Shown: positions 33,330-44,976 of the stretch, piece after piece | Layout: every line of letters begins with the position of its first letter | How positions within the stretch are numbered: the first letter of the stretch is position 1 | Assembly: GCA_023052935.1 (NCBI GenBank) | Contig: CM041292.1 | Coordinates: 29,275,454 to 29,339,453, forward strand | Source of the DNA: Piezodorus guildinii | Lineage: Eukaryota > Arthropoda > Insecta > Hemiptera > Pentatomidae | DNA length: 64,000 nt | Reading direction: 5' to 3' | Translations under genes and position numbers: made by a program | Notes under the pieces: generated by a model | Told to the model about the DNA's origin: nothing | Databases searched by the model: none | The model's input: only the letters and a program-made list of their open reading frames with translations

Positions 33330-33545
33330 TTTACTTTATTTTTTTAAATCTCATATACAAAGTTATATGAGGTAATTGAGAGCGATGAAAAGCGGATAAA
33401 ACTGAATGATTGCTGTAGATAATAATTCTGTAGTAATTTTATTTAATATAAAACGCATGTTTTCTAGATTGTTCAATATAATTCTGTAACTCTTTTTAAA
33501 AGTCTTTTAATTGATTTTTGAAGTAAAAGTCGCACCCTCCAGATT
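33330..33545 (+). repeat. T-repeat, right-end fragment
   Basis: It holds the last quarter of the family: AATTGAGAGCGATGAAAAGC, 'taaaacgcatgttt', and AAAAGTCGCACCCTCCAGAT. It lies directly after copy 4. Confidence 0.7.
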
Positions 33546-33890
33546 TCTTTCTTATTTAAACTAATTTTATAACATTTGTATTTTTTTTTCTTTTACCCTT
33601 TTCTATTCCTGTATTAATCAACTATTTTATCGTTTCGGAGATAGATATTAACTAAAATGATGGGAGTCACGTAAAGGGCTATCAGATGGTTCCTGAAGGG
33701 AATGCAGCGGGTTGCCCCAGTTCCTTGGATAATGGCCTTTATTGATTCCCAGTTCGAGTAATTGCTTCGTTTCAATCACACATTACCGCTATTCCATGAT
33801 CCTTCATTGAGATTAATAGTTCTAATATAAGAAGAAAAAAACTAATATTACCGATTCTTTATTTAATAGTGATGTTTCCTGGATTCTTAG

Positions 33891-34205
33891 GGAGCGGCGT
33901 GGTCTAGCGGATAGAACAGTAGTCTACTGTGCTCTGGGTCATGGGTTCGAATCCCGGCTGTGGCATAATATTATATATTATGTTACTTCAGTCGGGGGGG
34001 GGGGGGGGAGGGCGACTCTAGGGCATGGATACCCTCCTGGGGCAGACCCAGCCTCTATAAAGTGGCTACCCAAAAATGAGGGAAAAACCTGACGGCTGAG
34101 CGTGATCAAGGTCTAATCATCTCATTACACTGCCCTTGGCCTAGAAACAGTACGAATCTTTATATGTACTGAGCCCAACTCTTCATGGGTTGTTGTGGTA
34201 CAGGT
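33891..34205 (+). mobile_element. SINE-2, best-preserved copy
   Basis: The tRNA-like head has near-consensus Pol III boxes: TGGTCTAGCGG (A) and GGTTCGAATCC (B). A G-run of 13 lies near 33994-34006. The body has CCTCCTGGGGCAGACCCAGC, TATAAAGTGGCTACC, AAAACCTGACGG, and the end CATGGGTTGTTGTGGTACAG. The tail is short. Confidence 0.9.
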
Positions 34206-34566
34206 GTTTTTTTTTGCGTTTTCTTTCCCTCAATTCTATTGCATATGGTCAAATAATTTATCCTTGGCTAGAAGATTATATTTTCGAAATCATTACCACT
34301 ATATTTTTAATTAGGTCAAGAACTTTTGTGTGCCAAAATTTCAGACTAAATTTTGAGCCTTCTTCAGGACTAAAAAAACGCAGCAAATTATTACACAATG
34401 GTTTTCAAATAACTATATTAGGGTATGCCATAAATGTTTTTATAGAATCACCACTGCTAATTTCAAAACGACATATCTCTACGTTTTCTAAACTGATTTA
34501 AATGATTCTTTTATCGTTTTGTAGAAAATGGGATTCTCTATAGAATAAAATCGAATCAATTATATC
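34206..34566. other. Unassigned AT-rich sequence
   Basis: A 103-codon frame (34190-34501) has no recognisable domain and begins inside the SINE-2 end. I treat it as non-coding. Confidence 0.4.
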
Positions 34567-34576
34567 AATCAATATA

Positions 34577-34630
<54 letters not shown>
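34567..34630. repeat. (TA)n microsatellite
   Basis: About 60 bp of TA dinucleotides. Confidence 0.95.
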
Positions 34631-34633
<3 letters not shown>

Positions 34634-34824
34634 CAAAATTTCAATTTATTTTCTTCTTTTTTTGTTACATTTATTTTGTCACGGTGTCCTGATTCTGCAA
34701 CTCAATACAATTTTTTTCTATCTGGAAAAATAGCTAAGTTATAGTGATATTTATGGGTAACATTTATATTCTGGTTTATTATTTTCCAAAATTAATCTTT
34801 GAAATCAAATAAACAAAGAGAAAA

Positions 34825-35060
34825 ACTAAACCCCCTCAAAATTTAAGGGACGTTTCAAGATACGTGGAACACGATTAAAGAAAAACAAAATACGTTTGTC
34901 CGCTGTCCGTGGCATTTCTCCGGAACTACAGGACGATTTTTTTTTTTTTATTCGCTACAACAATAATAGGTCATCCAACGATGATCCTAACACCTAAGCG
35001 TTGATATTAGCTGGTATGGGCTAAATTTTCATCGCCTCAACCCGGTCGGTAGTATAAGTC
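34825..35060 (+). repeat. Dispersed repeat with 'gtttgtccgctgt' block
   Basis: It shares ATACGTGGAACACGATTAAA and the block TACGTTTGTCCGCTGTCC with shorter pieces at 41030-41100 and 42955-43015. CATTTCTCCGGAACTAC follows here only. This is probably the end of an unidentified retroelement. Confidence 0.5.
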
Positions 35061-36210
35061 TCTAAATTTACTTGAATAATTTTGTTGGAGATAAATAAAA
35101 TAAATAATAAAAGGAAAACATAAAAAATCATGTTATTAGATAAAAGAAAAATACTATTTCACTTAGGTACAAGTAACAATTGCTTCCTCTTGTTGGAATT
35201 TCCAATCCTCTCTATTATCTATGCGATTTCCTCCCTCTCTCGCGACTGCTACTTTCATCCCAGCAACATTTCTATGATAACGGATAGCGATAACGCAAGA
35301 TTTGCAACAATGCTTGCTGACTACCATAGAACAGTCCACTTTCGCGAGCGATACTATTACATATGTACTACAATCACTTAACAGCTAATCGCCTTTACAG
35401 AATATCAAAAGAATCTGTCGAGCATACCCAAAATGAATCAAAAATAAAAATGAGGTTTCGTCTTATTACTATTGGTGAAATAATATGTTATATATAAATA
35501 TCTCCTAAGAAGTCAGGATCATATTGTGAAACAACAGTAAACATGTTACAAACAGTATAACATGAGCTGCTAGTATCACATATATGAACCAATTCAGCGA
35601 AAAATAAATTTATCAGGTTGTATAGCAGACATTTTAGAAGATAAAATACGACAGTAAAATAGTTCAATTAACTTTAAGAAACAAATTTTTAAAATAAAGT
35701 GGTCATATTATGCCATTAATCCTCCTAGGTAGAGGCAAAGGGAAAAAGAAAAAAAAAAGGTTATAATTTGAGTTCTTAACAAGATGTTATATACATTTAA
35801 TAGCTGTGAGACGCAGCTTTGCTCGCGAATATTGCATTTCGTATTAATTTATGCGCGTTTATGGTAAGATTGGCTATAATAAATATCAACTATCAGCTAC
35901 TCTTTGTTTTCATTTAAAGTCCGATCTTGACTTCTTCCTGTCAAATTTACAATAGCAAACCAGTAGAAGTGGTTATACCCATAATCACTTAATATGTAAA
36001 AATAATCGTCACAAACCGTTGACAGCCTAAATATGAATTAATGATATTCGTCGGTAAAACCTTACACCTGAATCACTCCCATTTTTTTAGAATTCAGAAA
36101 TTATGTTCTTGAAATTAATAGTTTTTTAGACAATTGAAATAATTTCTAAAAAATAAGTAACAATTGAATATATTTTCATAGGAACCTACACTAGAAACAG
36201 ATATGAAACG
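35061..36210. other. Unassigned AT-rich sequence
   Basis: No ORF or repeat is supported. A short frame at 35130-35381 has no recognisable domain. Confidence 0.5.
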
Positions 36211-36223
36211 CAATATGCTTAAA

Positions 36224-36435
36224 AGGGTCGGTCACCTGTATGTAGTAACCAGCCAGGTTCCCTTAAGATTTTTTAATGGGAGTAAAAAACAATCTTAGTT
36301 ATGCCCTCCTTCCAAAGGGACGTAAAATAGTGGTTCCAAGCCTTTGCGATTTCATGAACTCGTTAAAGATCTCTACCCTAACTAATCTTGGACTTAAAAA
36401 AAGTAGTATATAAGTGACGTTAAACGAATAGATAA
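36224..36435 (+). mobile_element. SINE-1 with head deletion and 13-bp TSD
   Basis: It is flanked by CAATATGCTTAAA at 36211-36223 and 36436-36448. GGTCACCTGTATGTAG starts the head, but the B box is lost. The body hairpin GATTTTTTAATGGGAGTAAA is present with one arm altered, and the second stem is degraded. Confidence 0.85.
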
Positions 36436-36774
36436 CAATATGCTTAAATATATTTGTTATAAAATCTTTGTACCTTTGCTGATACATATCAGATTAAGAC
36501 AATATAAATATAGAAAAATAAATATAGACATACAGCTAATAAAAGTCCTAAATATGCTTAAAATTATAGTTCTGATTATTATACTTGAATAAATCAAAAT
36601 CAATAGTAGTTTTTTTTTAATTTATAAATGTATATGTTCATTTGTAATATAAATAAATAAATGTATATGCTTCAAGGTAATAACGATTAAAGTTAAAAAT
36701 GACTCTTGAAATAAAACATGACTTAACAATATAGATTGATATAAATATTTCCGCGTTGTGTAACCTTCTTTACT

Positions 36775-37330
36775 CCCCAGTAGCCTCATCTCTCTTCGGA
36801 CCAAATATTTTACCTGTAGTACCTTATTTTCTAACACCTTTAGCCGTTGTCCGTCCTTCAAAGTAACCGGCCACGTTTTACCGTCGAAAGAATAATAGTT
36901 TTATAAATTCTAACCTTTAAGGTTTTGGACAGAAGCTAATTAATTTCGCTACTGAATTATAACACTCATTTCCCGCCTTTAACCAGGACTTTATTTCCTC
37001 CTGGATTTATTTTTTCTCGTTATCATTGAACCTAAATACTTAAATTTCTCTACGTGGTCAAAAGTATGCCTCGATATATCAATATCACCAATATCGTCAC
37101 CGTCTCTGCTACTAATCATATATTTTGTCTTATCGGTATTTATTTCGAGTCCTATTTCTTTACCGGTTTTTATTAACGCACTTGTATAGTTTCCGTGTCT
37201 TCCCCTAGCAGTACCAAATCTTCGGAGTTTCCCAGAATCGGAATTTTATCACCCAGATTTAAACCTTTCTCAGTACACGTCACCTTTTCTATGGCATATT
37301 TTAAAGCGACTTCCTCTGCGTCAATTTCTG
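36775..37330 (-). mobile_element. RTE-B 3' region fragment
   Basis: The minus strand encodes YAIEKVTCTEKGLN, GDKIPILGNSEDLVLLGED (the catalytic YADD has become N-S-E-D), the thumb region, and RLKVLENKVLQVKYLVRR with RDEATG-like blocks. It is interrupted by stops and truncated at both ends. It contains the sequence missing at the second break of the copy at 20109. Confidence 0.85.
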
Positions 37331-37531
37331 TTATTATGATCGCTATTAAGAAGTACTTAAAAGAATATATTTTAATGTACTTCCGCGTAAATGACATTTT
37401 TAGTTTTATTTTTTTGTGGCAGAAGAACATACTGATTACATACCGCAACCCGATCTTGACGGAAATCGATTCCTACGTGTTTAATTGTTTACATCTGTGA
37501 TTAATTGTTACGGAAAAAGATAAGTTAACGG

Positions 37532-38418
37532 TTTTGTTTTTTGTTTTTTGTTTTTTTCTAACCCTCCAAAATTTATTTTCAACTATTTACAACATATTTA
37601 TACATTTATAACTATGTACATTTTTACAATTTTTGGTCCTTTTTTTGCCCGGAGGCATTTTAAGGTTTATTATACATCATGCGCTGGAGGCGCTTTATGC
37701 ACTAGGGCTTAAGCCTTTATTCACAGTGGGAATAGGGAAGGGCTATTCTTTTGGGGACAATAAGAAAAGGTTAGGTGGGTTCAGACTGCAGAGTCCGGAC
37801 CCCTTCCCTCGGCGAACACGTCTACCAAGGGGAGATCACCTTGCCACCTTCCGGGCCTGGATGGTGGTGTTATGTCACGGAAGAGCGGATTACCGCAGGC
37901 TTTCAGCCCATCAAAGAACTTGATGTGCCTCCGGCCGATATACTCTGGAACCGAGGGTAGCTGTAGCTCCTCGTATATGGTGACATTTCTCGCCCTTTGG
38001 AGTGTAGTTCCTCTGACTATCCGCCTAAGGACGGAGTTCTGGAAGCTCTGCAGTCTCTGGAGGGTAGACTTATACATGTGACGAAGTAGCGGCGCACCAT
38101 AGAGAAGTGTTGGTCTAATGATGGCTTTGTAGATCTGGAGTTTGAGCCTCAGTGAGAGCTGCGGCGATGTCAGCAAGTGATATAGCCTATACGACTTTGA
38201 TCGCGCCAGTTTTAATCTCTCCCGGACGTGGCTGGAGAAGGTTAAATGCCTATCCAGTGTCACTCCCAGGTATAACACTTTGGTAGAGAGAGGTTGTTTT
38301 TCCCCTTCTACGGTGAATTCTGTTGGCAGTTTCCTCTTTCCTGTTTGAAAGGAGAGAACTATGGCGTCCGTTTTCGTAGGGTTTACTCTTATCCCATTCT
38401 TATGAAGCTCGTCAACTT
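37532..38418 (-). mobile_element. Jockey-C LINE, 5'-truncated, with 11-bp TSD
   Basis: It is flanked by TAAGTTAACGG at 37521-37531 and 38419-38429. The A-rich tail is antisense at 37532-37557. The minus strand encodes the RT C-terminal part (37781-38278, 165 codons): YLGVTLDRHLTFSSHV, RLYHLLTSPQLSLR, LLYGAPLL, LQSFQNSVLRRIV and VPEYIGRRHIKFFD. The perfect TSD and open frame suggest a fairly recent 5'-truncated insertion. Confidence 0.9.
37781..38278 (-). pseudogene. Jockey-C ORF2 C-terminal piece
   Basis: This 165-codon fragment covers the thumb and C-terminal region of a LINE reverse transcriptase. The catalytic core (palm motifs with YADD) is absent because the insertion is 5'-truncated. 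Related residues, including YADDIGIYIS, are found in the piece at 49488-49985. Confidence 0.85.
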
Positions 38419-38533
38419 TAAGTTAACGGGAAATTGAATTATTTAAAAATAAAAGGTAAATCATTTGGAATCATTGGGATGCGAGTTTTTTTTTTTTTTT
38501 TTTTTTCCAATTTTCCCTGTTTTTTTTTCCAGA

Positions 38534-39480
38534 TTTTCCCCTGGTTCTTCACTCCTATTGGTCGAAGCGTGATGTTATATAGCCTATAATCTTCCTCGAT
38601 AAATGGACTATCCAACACATAAAGAATTTTTCAATTCGAACCAGTAGTTTCTGAGATTAGCGCGTTCAAAAAACAAACTCTTCAGCTTTATAATATTAGT
38701 ATAGATAACATAACATTATTAAAATTTTTGCAGTTAATTTTAAAAAAAAATGTTCCTCTACAATCCAGAAAGGGTCTGGGGTTTAGAAGTAGGCAAGGCC
38801 AAGCAAGCCAAATTACCAATTTGGCCTAAATCATACCTGCCCTCCAGGTTTTCCCCTGGTTCTTTACTCCTATTGGTCGAAGCGTGATGTTATATAGCCT
38901 ATAGGCTTCCTCGATAAATGGACTATCCAACACATAAAGAATTTTTCAATTCGAACCAGTAGTTTCTGAGATTAGCGCGTTCAAACAAACAAACTCTTCA
39001 GCTTTATAATATTAGTATAGATAACATAACATTATTAAAATTTTTGCAGTTAATTTAAAAAAAAAATGTTCCTCTACAATCCAGAAAGGGTCTGGGGTTT
39101 AGAAGTAGGCAAGGCCAAGCAAGCCAAATTACCAATTTGGCCTAAATCATACCTGCCCTCCAGGTTTTCCCCTGGTTCTTTACTCCTATTGGTCGAAGCG
39201 TGATGTTATATAGCCTATAGGCTTCCTCGATAAATGGACTATCCAACACATAAAGAATTTTTCAATTCAAACCAGTAGTTTCTGAGATTAGCGCGTTCAA
39301 ACAAACAAACTCTTCAGCTTTATAATATTAGTATAGATAACATAACGTTATTAAAATTTTTGCAGTTAATTTAAAAAAAAAATGTTCCTCTACAATGCAG
39401 AAAGGGTCTGGGATTTAGAAGTAGGCAAGGCCAAGCAAGCCAAATTACCAATTTGGCCTAAATCATACCTGCCCTCCAGG
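38534..39480. repeat. Three tandem copies of a ~316-bp unit
   Basis: Units start at 38534, 38849 and 39165; TTTTCCCCTGGTTCTT marks each start and only a few bases differ between units. Each unit combines a retroelement tail (GTGATGTTATATAGCCTAT, GAGATTAGCGCGTTCAAACA, CTTTATAATATTAGTATAGA) with a piece of antisense SINE-2 end (CTACAATCCAGAAAGGGTCTG). The first part resembles, from memory, a 3' terminus common among insect RTE-type elements. The last unit runs into the SINE-2 at 39481. Confidence 0.9.
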
Positions 39481-39622
39481 TTTTTCCCTAATTTTTGATA
39501 CCTGCTTTATAGAGAGGGTTTCCATTATCTAGAGTCGCCCCACGCCTCAGCCAAGGTTCGAACCTGGGACCCGGATAACAGTTGCTTACTGTTCTATCCA
39601 CTAGACCACGCCGCCAAACAGT
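39481..39622 (-). mobile_element. SINE-2 head part
   Basis: Antisense SINE-2 body and head: AAGGTTCGAACCTGGGA (B box), then TCTATCCACTAGACCACGCC (A box). Its 3' half is the part triplicated in the adjacent tandem array. Confidence 0.85.
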
Positions 39623-41025
39623 TTGTTAGTAGCTTAATAACATTTCAGAAATTTTGTTAAAAACTAAAAAAAAAAGTGGTAGAGAACGTAAACAACGGAA
39701 CCCTACATACGGACTTACAACAACCAACAGCTTCTCACAATAAAGATATGGAGAGAAAGAAAAAAAAAAAAAGTCGTAGAGACAATTAGTAGCCCTAAAA
39801 ACTGACTTTTTTATTTATATGTATCATTAATCATTTTATTCATCAACATTACTCTCTTTCTCTATAATGACAATGGTAATCATGCTCAACAATTTGTTAT
39901 TGTTATGAATGTTTTGCTTTGGAAAATTTTAATTTTACGTTTATGTGCTCTCTTGGCTGTCCCTTATACCTGTGACGCGTAAGTACAAATGGGTTTAAGT
40001 TTTCGATTTTTGTTTAAGATTTTATTTTAAATGTTTTAAAAGTGGTGAGTATAATAGCCTTTTTGTGTTTAGCGTTATCTTTGGTTTAGCAGTTTGAATT
40101 AGACAACATTTTCCCCCCAAAAAGATACAACCATATAAAACCAATACAATACGTCATAGTTGAAAGTATATGAAGTTTTGATATTTTTGATAAAATATTG
40201 TGTTTAAGTACAAAAGAAAATTATTGTTTTACTAACTAAAAAAACAAAAAAAAAACAAACAAAAAAAAACAAGACATTTATTGCATGGAAAAAAATATTT
40301 TAATGGATGTAATTATAGTGATTATACATTATTATTAACAATGTTACGTTGTTTTTGTTTTAATGTCTTAGCTATATTCTTTCATGATTTTAAAATTAAA
40401 TGTATTTCAATCTATGTCAACATTTTCGAAATTTTCCTACTACATAATAGACATCGGTTCAAGGAATATAAGGAAAACTGTGTTGCAATTAAACAGAATT
40501 CACCGAACATGTCAATTCATCATTAAAAAGTGATTTTTCTGTCATTTTGTTTACCCTAAATTGACTGTAATAAAGACTCTCATACCAGTGAAATTTTTAA
40601 AAAGTCAAAATGAACAATTAGGCACAAAATTTATTAAATAATGCTTGAATTTTCAAGGAACTCCGGAATTCCTTGTTATTACATGAAAGCGAACAGCTGC
40701 TGCTAAATCCTCCAATAATAAGGTTCATGAAAGTTTGAAAACACACGTTACATTGTGAAATATGTTGCGATTTTATGAAAGTTTAAGCCGTTGGGCCCTA
40801 AAGTACAATGTGTTAGTTTTAAGAGGATTATTAGGGTGGTAGGTAGGCTGAGGGAGGTCTTGTATATATCATCATAAAAGGTGTTTTCTCTCCTCTCCAT
40901 TCAATAACTTAACAAACTTGTTTTGAATATCTTAATAATGGTAAATAATTTTAAATTGGGATTATTATTTACAAAAATAAACCTTTGCAATAGAAAAAAA
41001 GAAAAAAAAAATTACGCCCTCTAGA
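39623..41025. other. Unassigned AT-rich sequence
   Basis: No supported gene or repeat. Frame 40281-40526 has no recognisable domain. Confidence 0.5.
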
Positions 41026-41029
41026 ATTT

Positions 41030-41600
41030 GAGGGCTTACGTTAAAGATACGTAGAATCCGAATAACGAATAAAAAAAAAAATTCGTTTGTCCACTGTTGA
41101 AATAAATAAATACCAATCTTACACACAAAGTTTTAAAATTTGAGAGTGATAAAAAGCGGATAAAATTAACTGATTATTTTAGATAATAATATAATAGAAT
41201 ATTTCTGTGGCGGTCGTGAAAAACTGGATAACTCGAGTTGTTTCAAAAATGAGTTAACTCCACGTATCACTCCCTCAGACCGTCTCCCACGTCATGTTAA
41301 ATTAGTTAAAGAAATTTCTTGGTGGAAGAAATTTTAGGTGGAATGATAGCTGTATGTTATCACTCTATTTTGGGTATTACGTAAAGTTTAAGTAGCTCAC
41401 ATGTAAAATGAAAGATTTTGACTTAATCAATTATTCACGACCGCCACAGATTTAATAAAACACATCTTTCTATCGAAAATCAATTTAATCAATTCTTTAA
41501 AATTATTTCATATCTAAAGGTGTTTGAAAATTCTTAAATTAATTTTAACAACGGAGGTAAGTGAAAGTCGTGTATTGCGGCCACCAGCTATTTTTTAAAT
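41030..41600 (+). repeat. Composite T-repeat containing a MITE
   Basis: A 'gtttgtccactg' block (41030-41100) is joined to the right third of a T-repeat (GAGAGTGATAAAAAGCGGAT to GGAGGTAAGTGAAAGTCGTG). The 245-bp MITE at 41205 sits inside. The same three-part composite recurs at 42905-43248. Confidence 0.8.
41205..41449. mobile_element. 245-bp MITE with 16-bp TIRs and 4-bp TSD
   Basis: CTGTGGCGGTCGTGAA at 41205-41220 is mirrored by TTCACGACCGCCACAG at 41434-41449. The flanking TSD is ATTT at 41201-41204 and 41450-41453. The empty site is visible in other T-repeats (GATTATTTAATAAAAC-type), which confirms the borders. There is no coding. The superfamily is not determined. Confidence 0.88.
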
Positions 41601-41667
41601 GGTGTCGGAAACGGATAAGACAGACATAGTTTTATATTTATTTTAAAATGTTCCATTTGATTAATTT

Positions 41668-42337
41668 TTTTATTTATTAATTTATTGAAATTTACAACTG
41701 TATTAGTAAATAAGTCAAGTAAATTGGCTCATAATATAGATAATATACATGAAAAGACATGAAGAGAATATGCCCATTGGCAACACTCCACTAGGTAGGT
41801 GATCTACACTAGAAGATCTCGAGGCCATCTGCTTTTCAGACGCCTCGGAGGATTGTCAGGAATGGAAGAGGAAGCAAGGATTGAAACTAGTGGGTTAATG
41901 TGTGAGTGGAGTTTGTCATGGAAGGAATGATACCTCGTACGGGCCAAATCAGCAACATATGGGACATTAAGGTCTTTATGGATGAGTTTGTTGGTGACAA
42001 AGTAAGGAGCATGGAGGATTTTACGTAGGATTTTGAATTTTAGGGATTGAATACGGGAGAATTTGATGGTTTAGTAGAGTTCCAAAGCTCAACTCCTTAT
42101 GATGGTGATATAGATGAGCCTTTTGTAGTTAAGTGGAAGGTCAGAGCGTCTGTCCAGTAAGTGTTGAAGTAAGCGAAAGCGTTGGGCAGTTTCTTGTCGT
42201 TTTAGTCTTGTTTGCGGATTCCAAGTTAGTCGTTTGTCAATTAGGAGTCCTAGATAGCGAATCTGTTTGTTCAACCGGGACTAGCGGAATATTATTTAAG
42301 GACACTGTAAGGCAGGATGTCGTAGGTTTACGACGAA
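41668..42337 (-). mobile_element. Jockey-B LINE, 5'-truncated, with 11-bp TSD
   Basis: It is flanked by TTGATTAATTT at 41657-41667 and 42338-42348. The minus strand keeps the thumb residues QIRYLGLLIDKRLTWNPQTR and a FRLLQHLLDRRSDLPL-like block (42089-42274). It then decays into the C-terminal region and 3' UTR. It is non-functional. Confidence 0.88.
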
Positions 42338-42348
42338 TTGATTAATTT

Positions 42349-42904
42349 AAAAAAAAAAAGCTTTATTCTTGTCAGATATGATAGTAGGTAACCAGTAAAT
42401 GTAAATATCATATATATTTAATTTGTCTAACTTTGGGTTTTGAGAATAAAGTGCTTTATATTTATAATTATATGTAGTAATATAATTAAGAAAAGTGGAT
42501 AAAGTTGAATTAGCTCAGTGGGGCGAAAATGCAATAAAAGCTAATGGTACTGTATCGTAAATAAAAATTTAAAGTCTTGCTAGGTTTGGATGACTACTTC
42601 GTTACAGTAACTAACAACATGACGGAAAGTGGAGTTGGCTTTTATTCAATTTATTTTCCTGAAAGGGAAAAAAAAATTCAAGAAACCCTTAAGAAGTTTT
42701 TTATTAGGGTTAAATTTCATCTTTCAAGAGGGAAGATACTGCCACTTGACCAGCTATTCAAAATTACGAGGAAACTAAAAAGTTAAAAATAGGAATCAAA
42801 AAGTACTGGAAACGGCTCAACTAATGATATTAAAATGTTGTTTTTTTTTTTTTTGTTTTTTTCCATTTATGATATTTCAATAGAACTAAAAAATTATTAA
42901 GATA
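42349..42904. other. Unassigned AT-rich sequence
   Basis: Frame 42577-42786 has no recognisable domain. Nothing else was found. Confidence 0.45.
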
Positions 42905-43247
42905 TTTTTACTTTCACTTACGTATGAAATATATTATAAGGGTACATTGTGCGTATATATTGTACGTAGAATCAGAATAACGAATAAAAAAGAGCCCGTT
43001 TGTCCACTGTTTTAATGAATAAATACTAATCTTATACACTAAGCTTTATATGTAATGGAGAGTGATAAAAAGCGGATAAAATTAACTGATTATTTTAGAT
43101 AGTAATATAATAGATTATTTCTGTGGCGGTCGTGAAAACTGGATAACTCGAGTTAAATTAAACATGAGTTAACTCCACGTATCGCTCCCTCAGACCGTCT
43201 CCCACTTCGTTTTAAATTGGTTAAAGAAATATCATGGTGGAAAAATA
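42905..43247 (+). repeat. Second composite T-repeat with truncated MITE
   Basis: It starts TTTTACTTTCACTTACGTAT and jumps to the 'gtttgtccactg' block, then GAGAGTGATAAAAAGCGGAT. At 43121 the MITE begins (CTGTGGCGGTCGTGAA) at exactly the same target position as at 41205. It is cut off at 43247, where the next T-repeat begins. Confidence 0.8.
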
Positions 43248-44976
43248 ACTTTCACTTACGTGTGAAATATATTGTAAGGGAAAGTATTATGATCGTGTAA
43301 GTTTTCGAATTCTAGTTTCAACCGGATATACACCACTTAGTCCAAATGACCAAGTCCCGCAGAAAGGTCTGTGTCCGTGTAGTATGTCTATAAAAACGAT
43401 AAGTCGTTCGAAACTTAAATTTCATATTTAAGACAACTATACGCCGGAGATGTTACAGCAAACTTTTCATCAAAATCAGCTAACCAGAAGAGCCACTTTA
43501 TATTATGCATTTAGCGCATGCACCTTTAGACGTTTTCCTCAAAAGCGGTTTTCACGATTTTGATTAAATTGATGTAAAATTTAATGTGATTTCATATGAT
43601 GTAGGTTTCATTCTGATTAAAATAGTCTGGCAGGCCTTAAATGCTGATATTTTGAATTTTCTTCCTCAGAAGTACCTTTAATTTTGTATAATCCATAAAA
43701 ATGGCCATATAATCTAATTTAGTACTAATAAAAAACGGATAAAAATATAAAATGGAAGAATACGATGCCCAACTAAAAAAACAAACAAAAAACAATCTGA
43801 TATTTTGTTTTAATGCTATTTATATGTTTTAGGACCAATATTGTTTAACATTTACATGTCAGATCTTTCCCAGCACAATGGGACTCTTTTGGCTACTTTT
43901 GCTAATATCAGATAAGGATCCTTTACAAGCGGCAAGATCCGTCCAAAACCACCTTGATGAAATTTCTGCTTTGGCTTCTAGGTGGAAAATAAAGATGAAT
44001 GAGTCCAAGAGTGCTCATGTAGTGTTCACCCTGAACCATAAACCTTCTCCTCCCATTAACTTTAATAATATTCCTATTCCGACTTCCAACGAAATTCGAT
44101 ATTTAGGTATTCACTTGGACAAAATACTGACCTGGAGGACTCACGTTCGACAAAAACGCAAAGAACTCAACAGACGATACGGTCTTTTATCTATATTACT
44201 TGACATTAACCAACAAACTAACTCTTTACAAAGTTTTGCTAAAACCAATCTGGACATACGGGATAGAACTGTGGGGCTCTGCTAAACCATCAAGTACCCA
44301 AAGAATACAGTCTTTTCAGTCGAAAGTGCTGCGCAAAATAGTGGACGCACCGTTCTACGTAACAAATGACGTTATACATAACGACTTAAACATTCCGACA
44401 ATTTCAGCCACTGCTACAGAACAATACAATAACTTCCACCAAAGACTAACATACAACACCAACCCTCTTAGAGAAACATTAAAATGCTCTACAAATCCTT
44501 ACAACCCACCCCGACGACTACGCAGGCGGTGGCCAAGAGATATGCTGATCACTTAACGAACTCTGCTGTGATGAGTCGCTGATTCAGCAGTCCACAAATT
44601 TGCTTATAACTAAAGAACAAAAGTGCAAACATATTTTTTTCTGCAATTTTTGTGTTTTTTAACATAAAAACAGTAATATAGGCGTATAATATACCATTGG
44701 AAAGATAAATATTTTAGAGAAAATATTATCTTTTACACAAAATTGTAAAAATTATTGGAGAGTGATGAAAAGCCGATAACACTAACTGATTGTCAAAGAT
44801 AATAATATAATGGATTATTTAATAATTCACATGTTTCTATAGAAATTCAATGTAATTAATTCTTTCACAATTTATTTATTATTCACAAAGTGTATTTAAA
44901 ATTCTTAAAAACTAATAAAATTGATTTTAACATCGAAGTTAAGTGAAAGTCGTGTGTTGCGCACAACAGATTTTTT
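43248..44976 (+). repeat. T-repeat copy 5, split by a jockey fragment
   Basis: The left end is ACTTTCACTTACGTGTG (43249). Sequence follows the family to about 43826 and resumes at about 44630, ending AAGTGAAAGTCGTGTGTTGC and CAACAGATTTTTT. The LINE insertion occupies the gap. Confidence 0.8.
43827..44600 (+). pseudogene. Jockey ORF2 3' fragment, frameshifted
   Basis: It begins in frame as LGPILFNIYMSDLS and LLATFANIR, in which the catalytic FADD has become F-A-N-I, then stops. A second frame (43878-44285) carries RWKIKMNESKSAHVVFTL, IRYLGIHLDKILTWR and ELNRRYGLL. A third (44200-44556) carries KPIWTYGIELWG, RIQSFQSKVLRKIVDAPFY and YNPPRRLRRRWPRD, then a stop. It is a 5'-truncated jockey-A relative inserted in a T-repeat. 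Frame breaks lie near 43910 and 44205. Confidence 0.9.

Noticed and set aside
33900..33975. Possible functional tRNA gene with good A and B boxes
   Set aside because: The acceptor and T stems do not pair fully and the sequence continues into the SINE-2 body, which recurs elsewhere. It is a SINE head.
37633..38081. Plus-strand frames opposite the jockey-C fragment
   Set aside because: They are antisense to a conserved RT C-terminus and have no conserved residues of their own.
38534..39480. CRISPR-like array
   Set aside because: Units are about 316 bp, contiguous and without spacers, in a eukaryotic transposon context.
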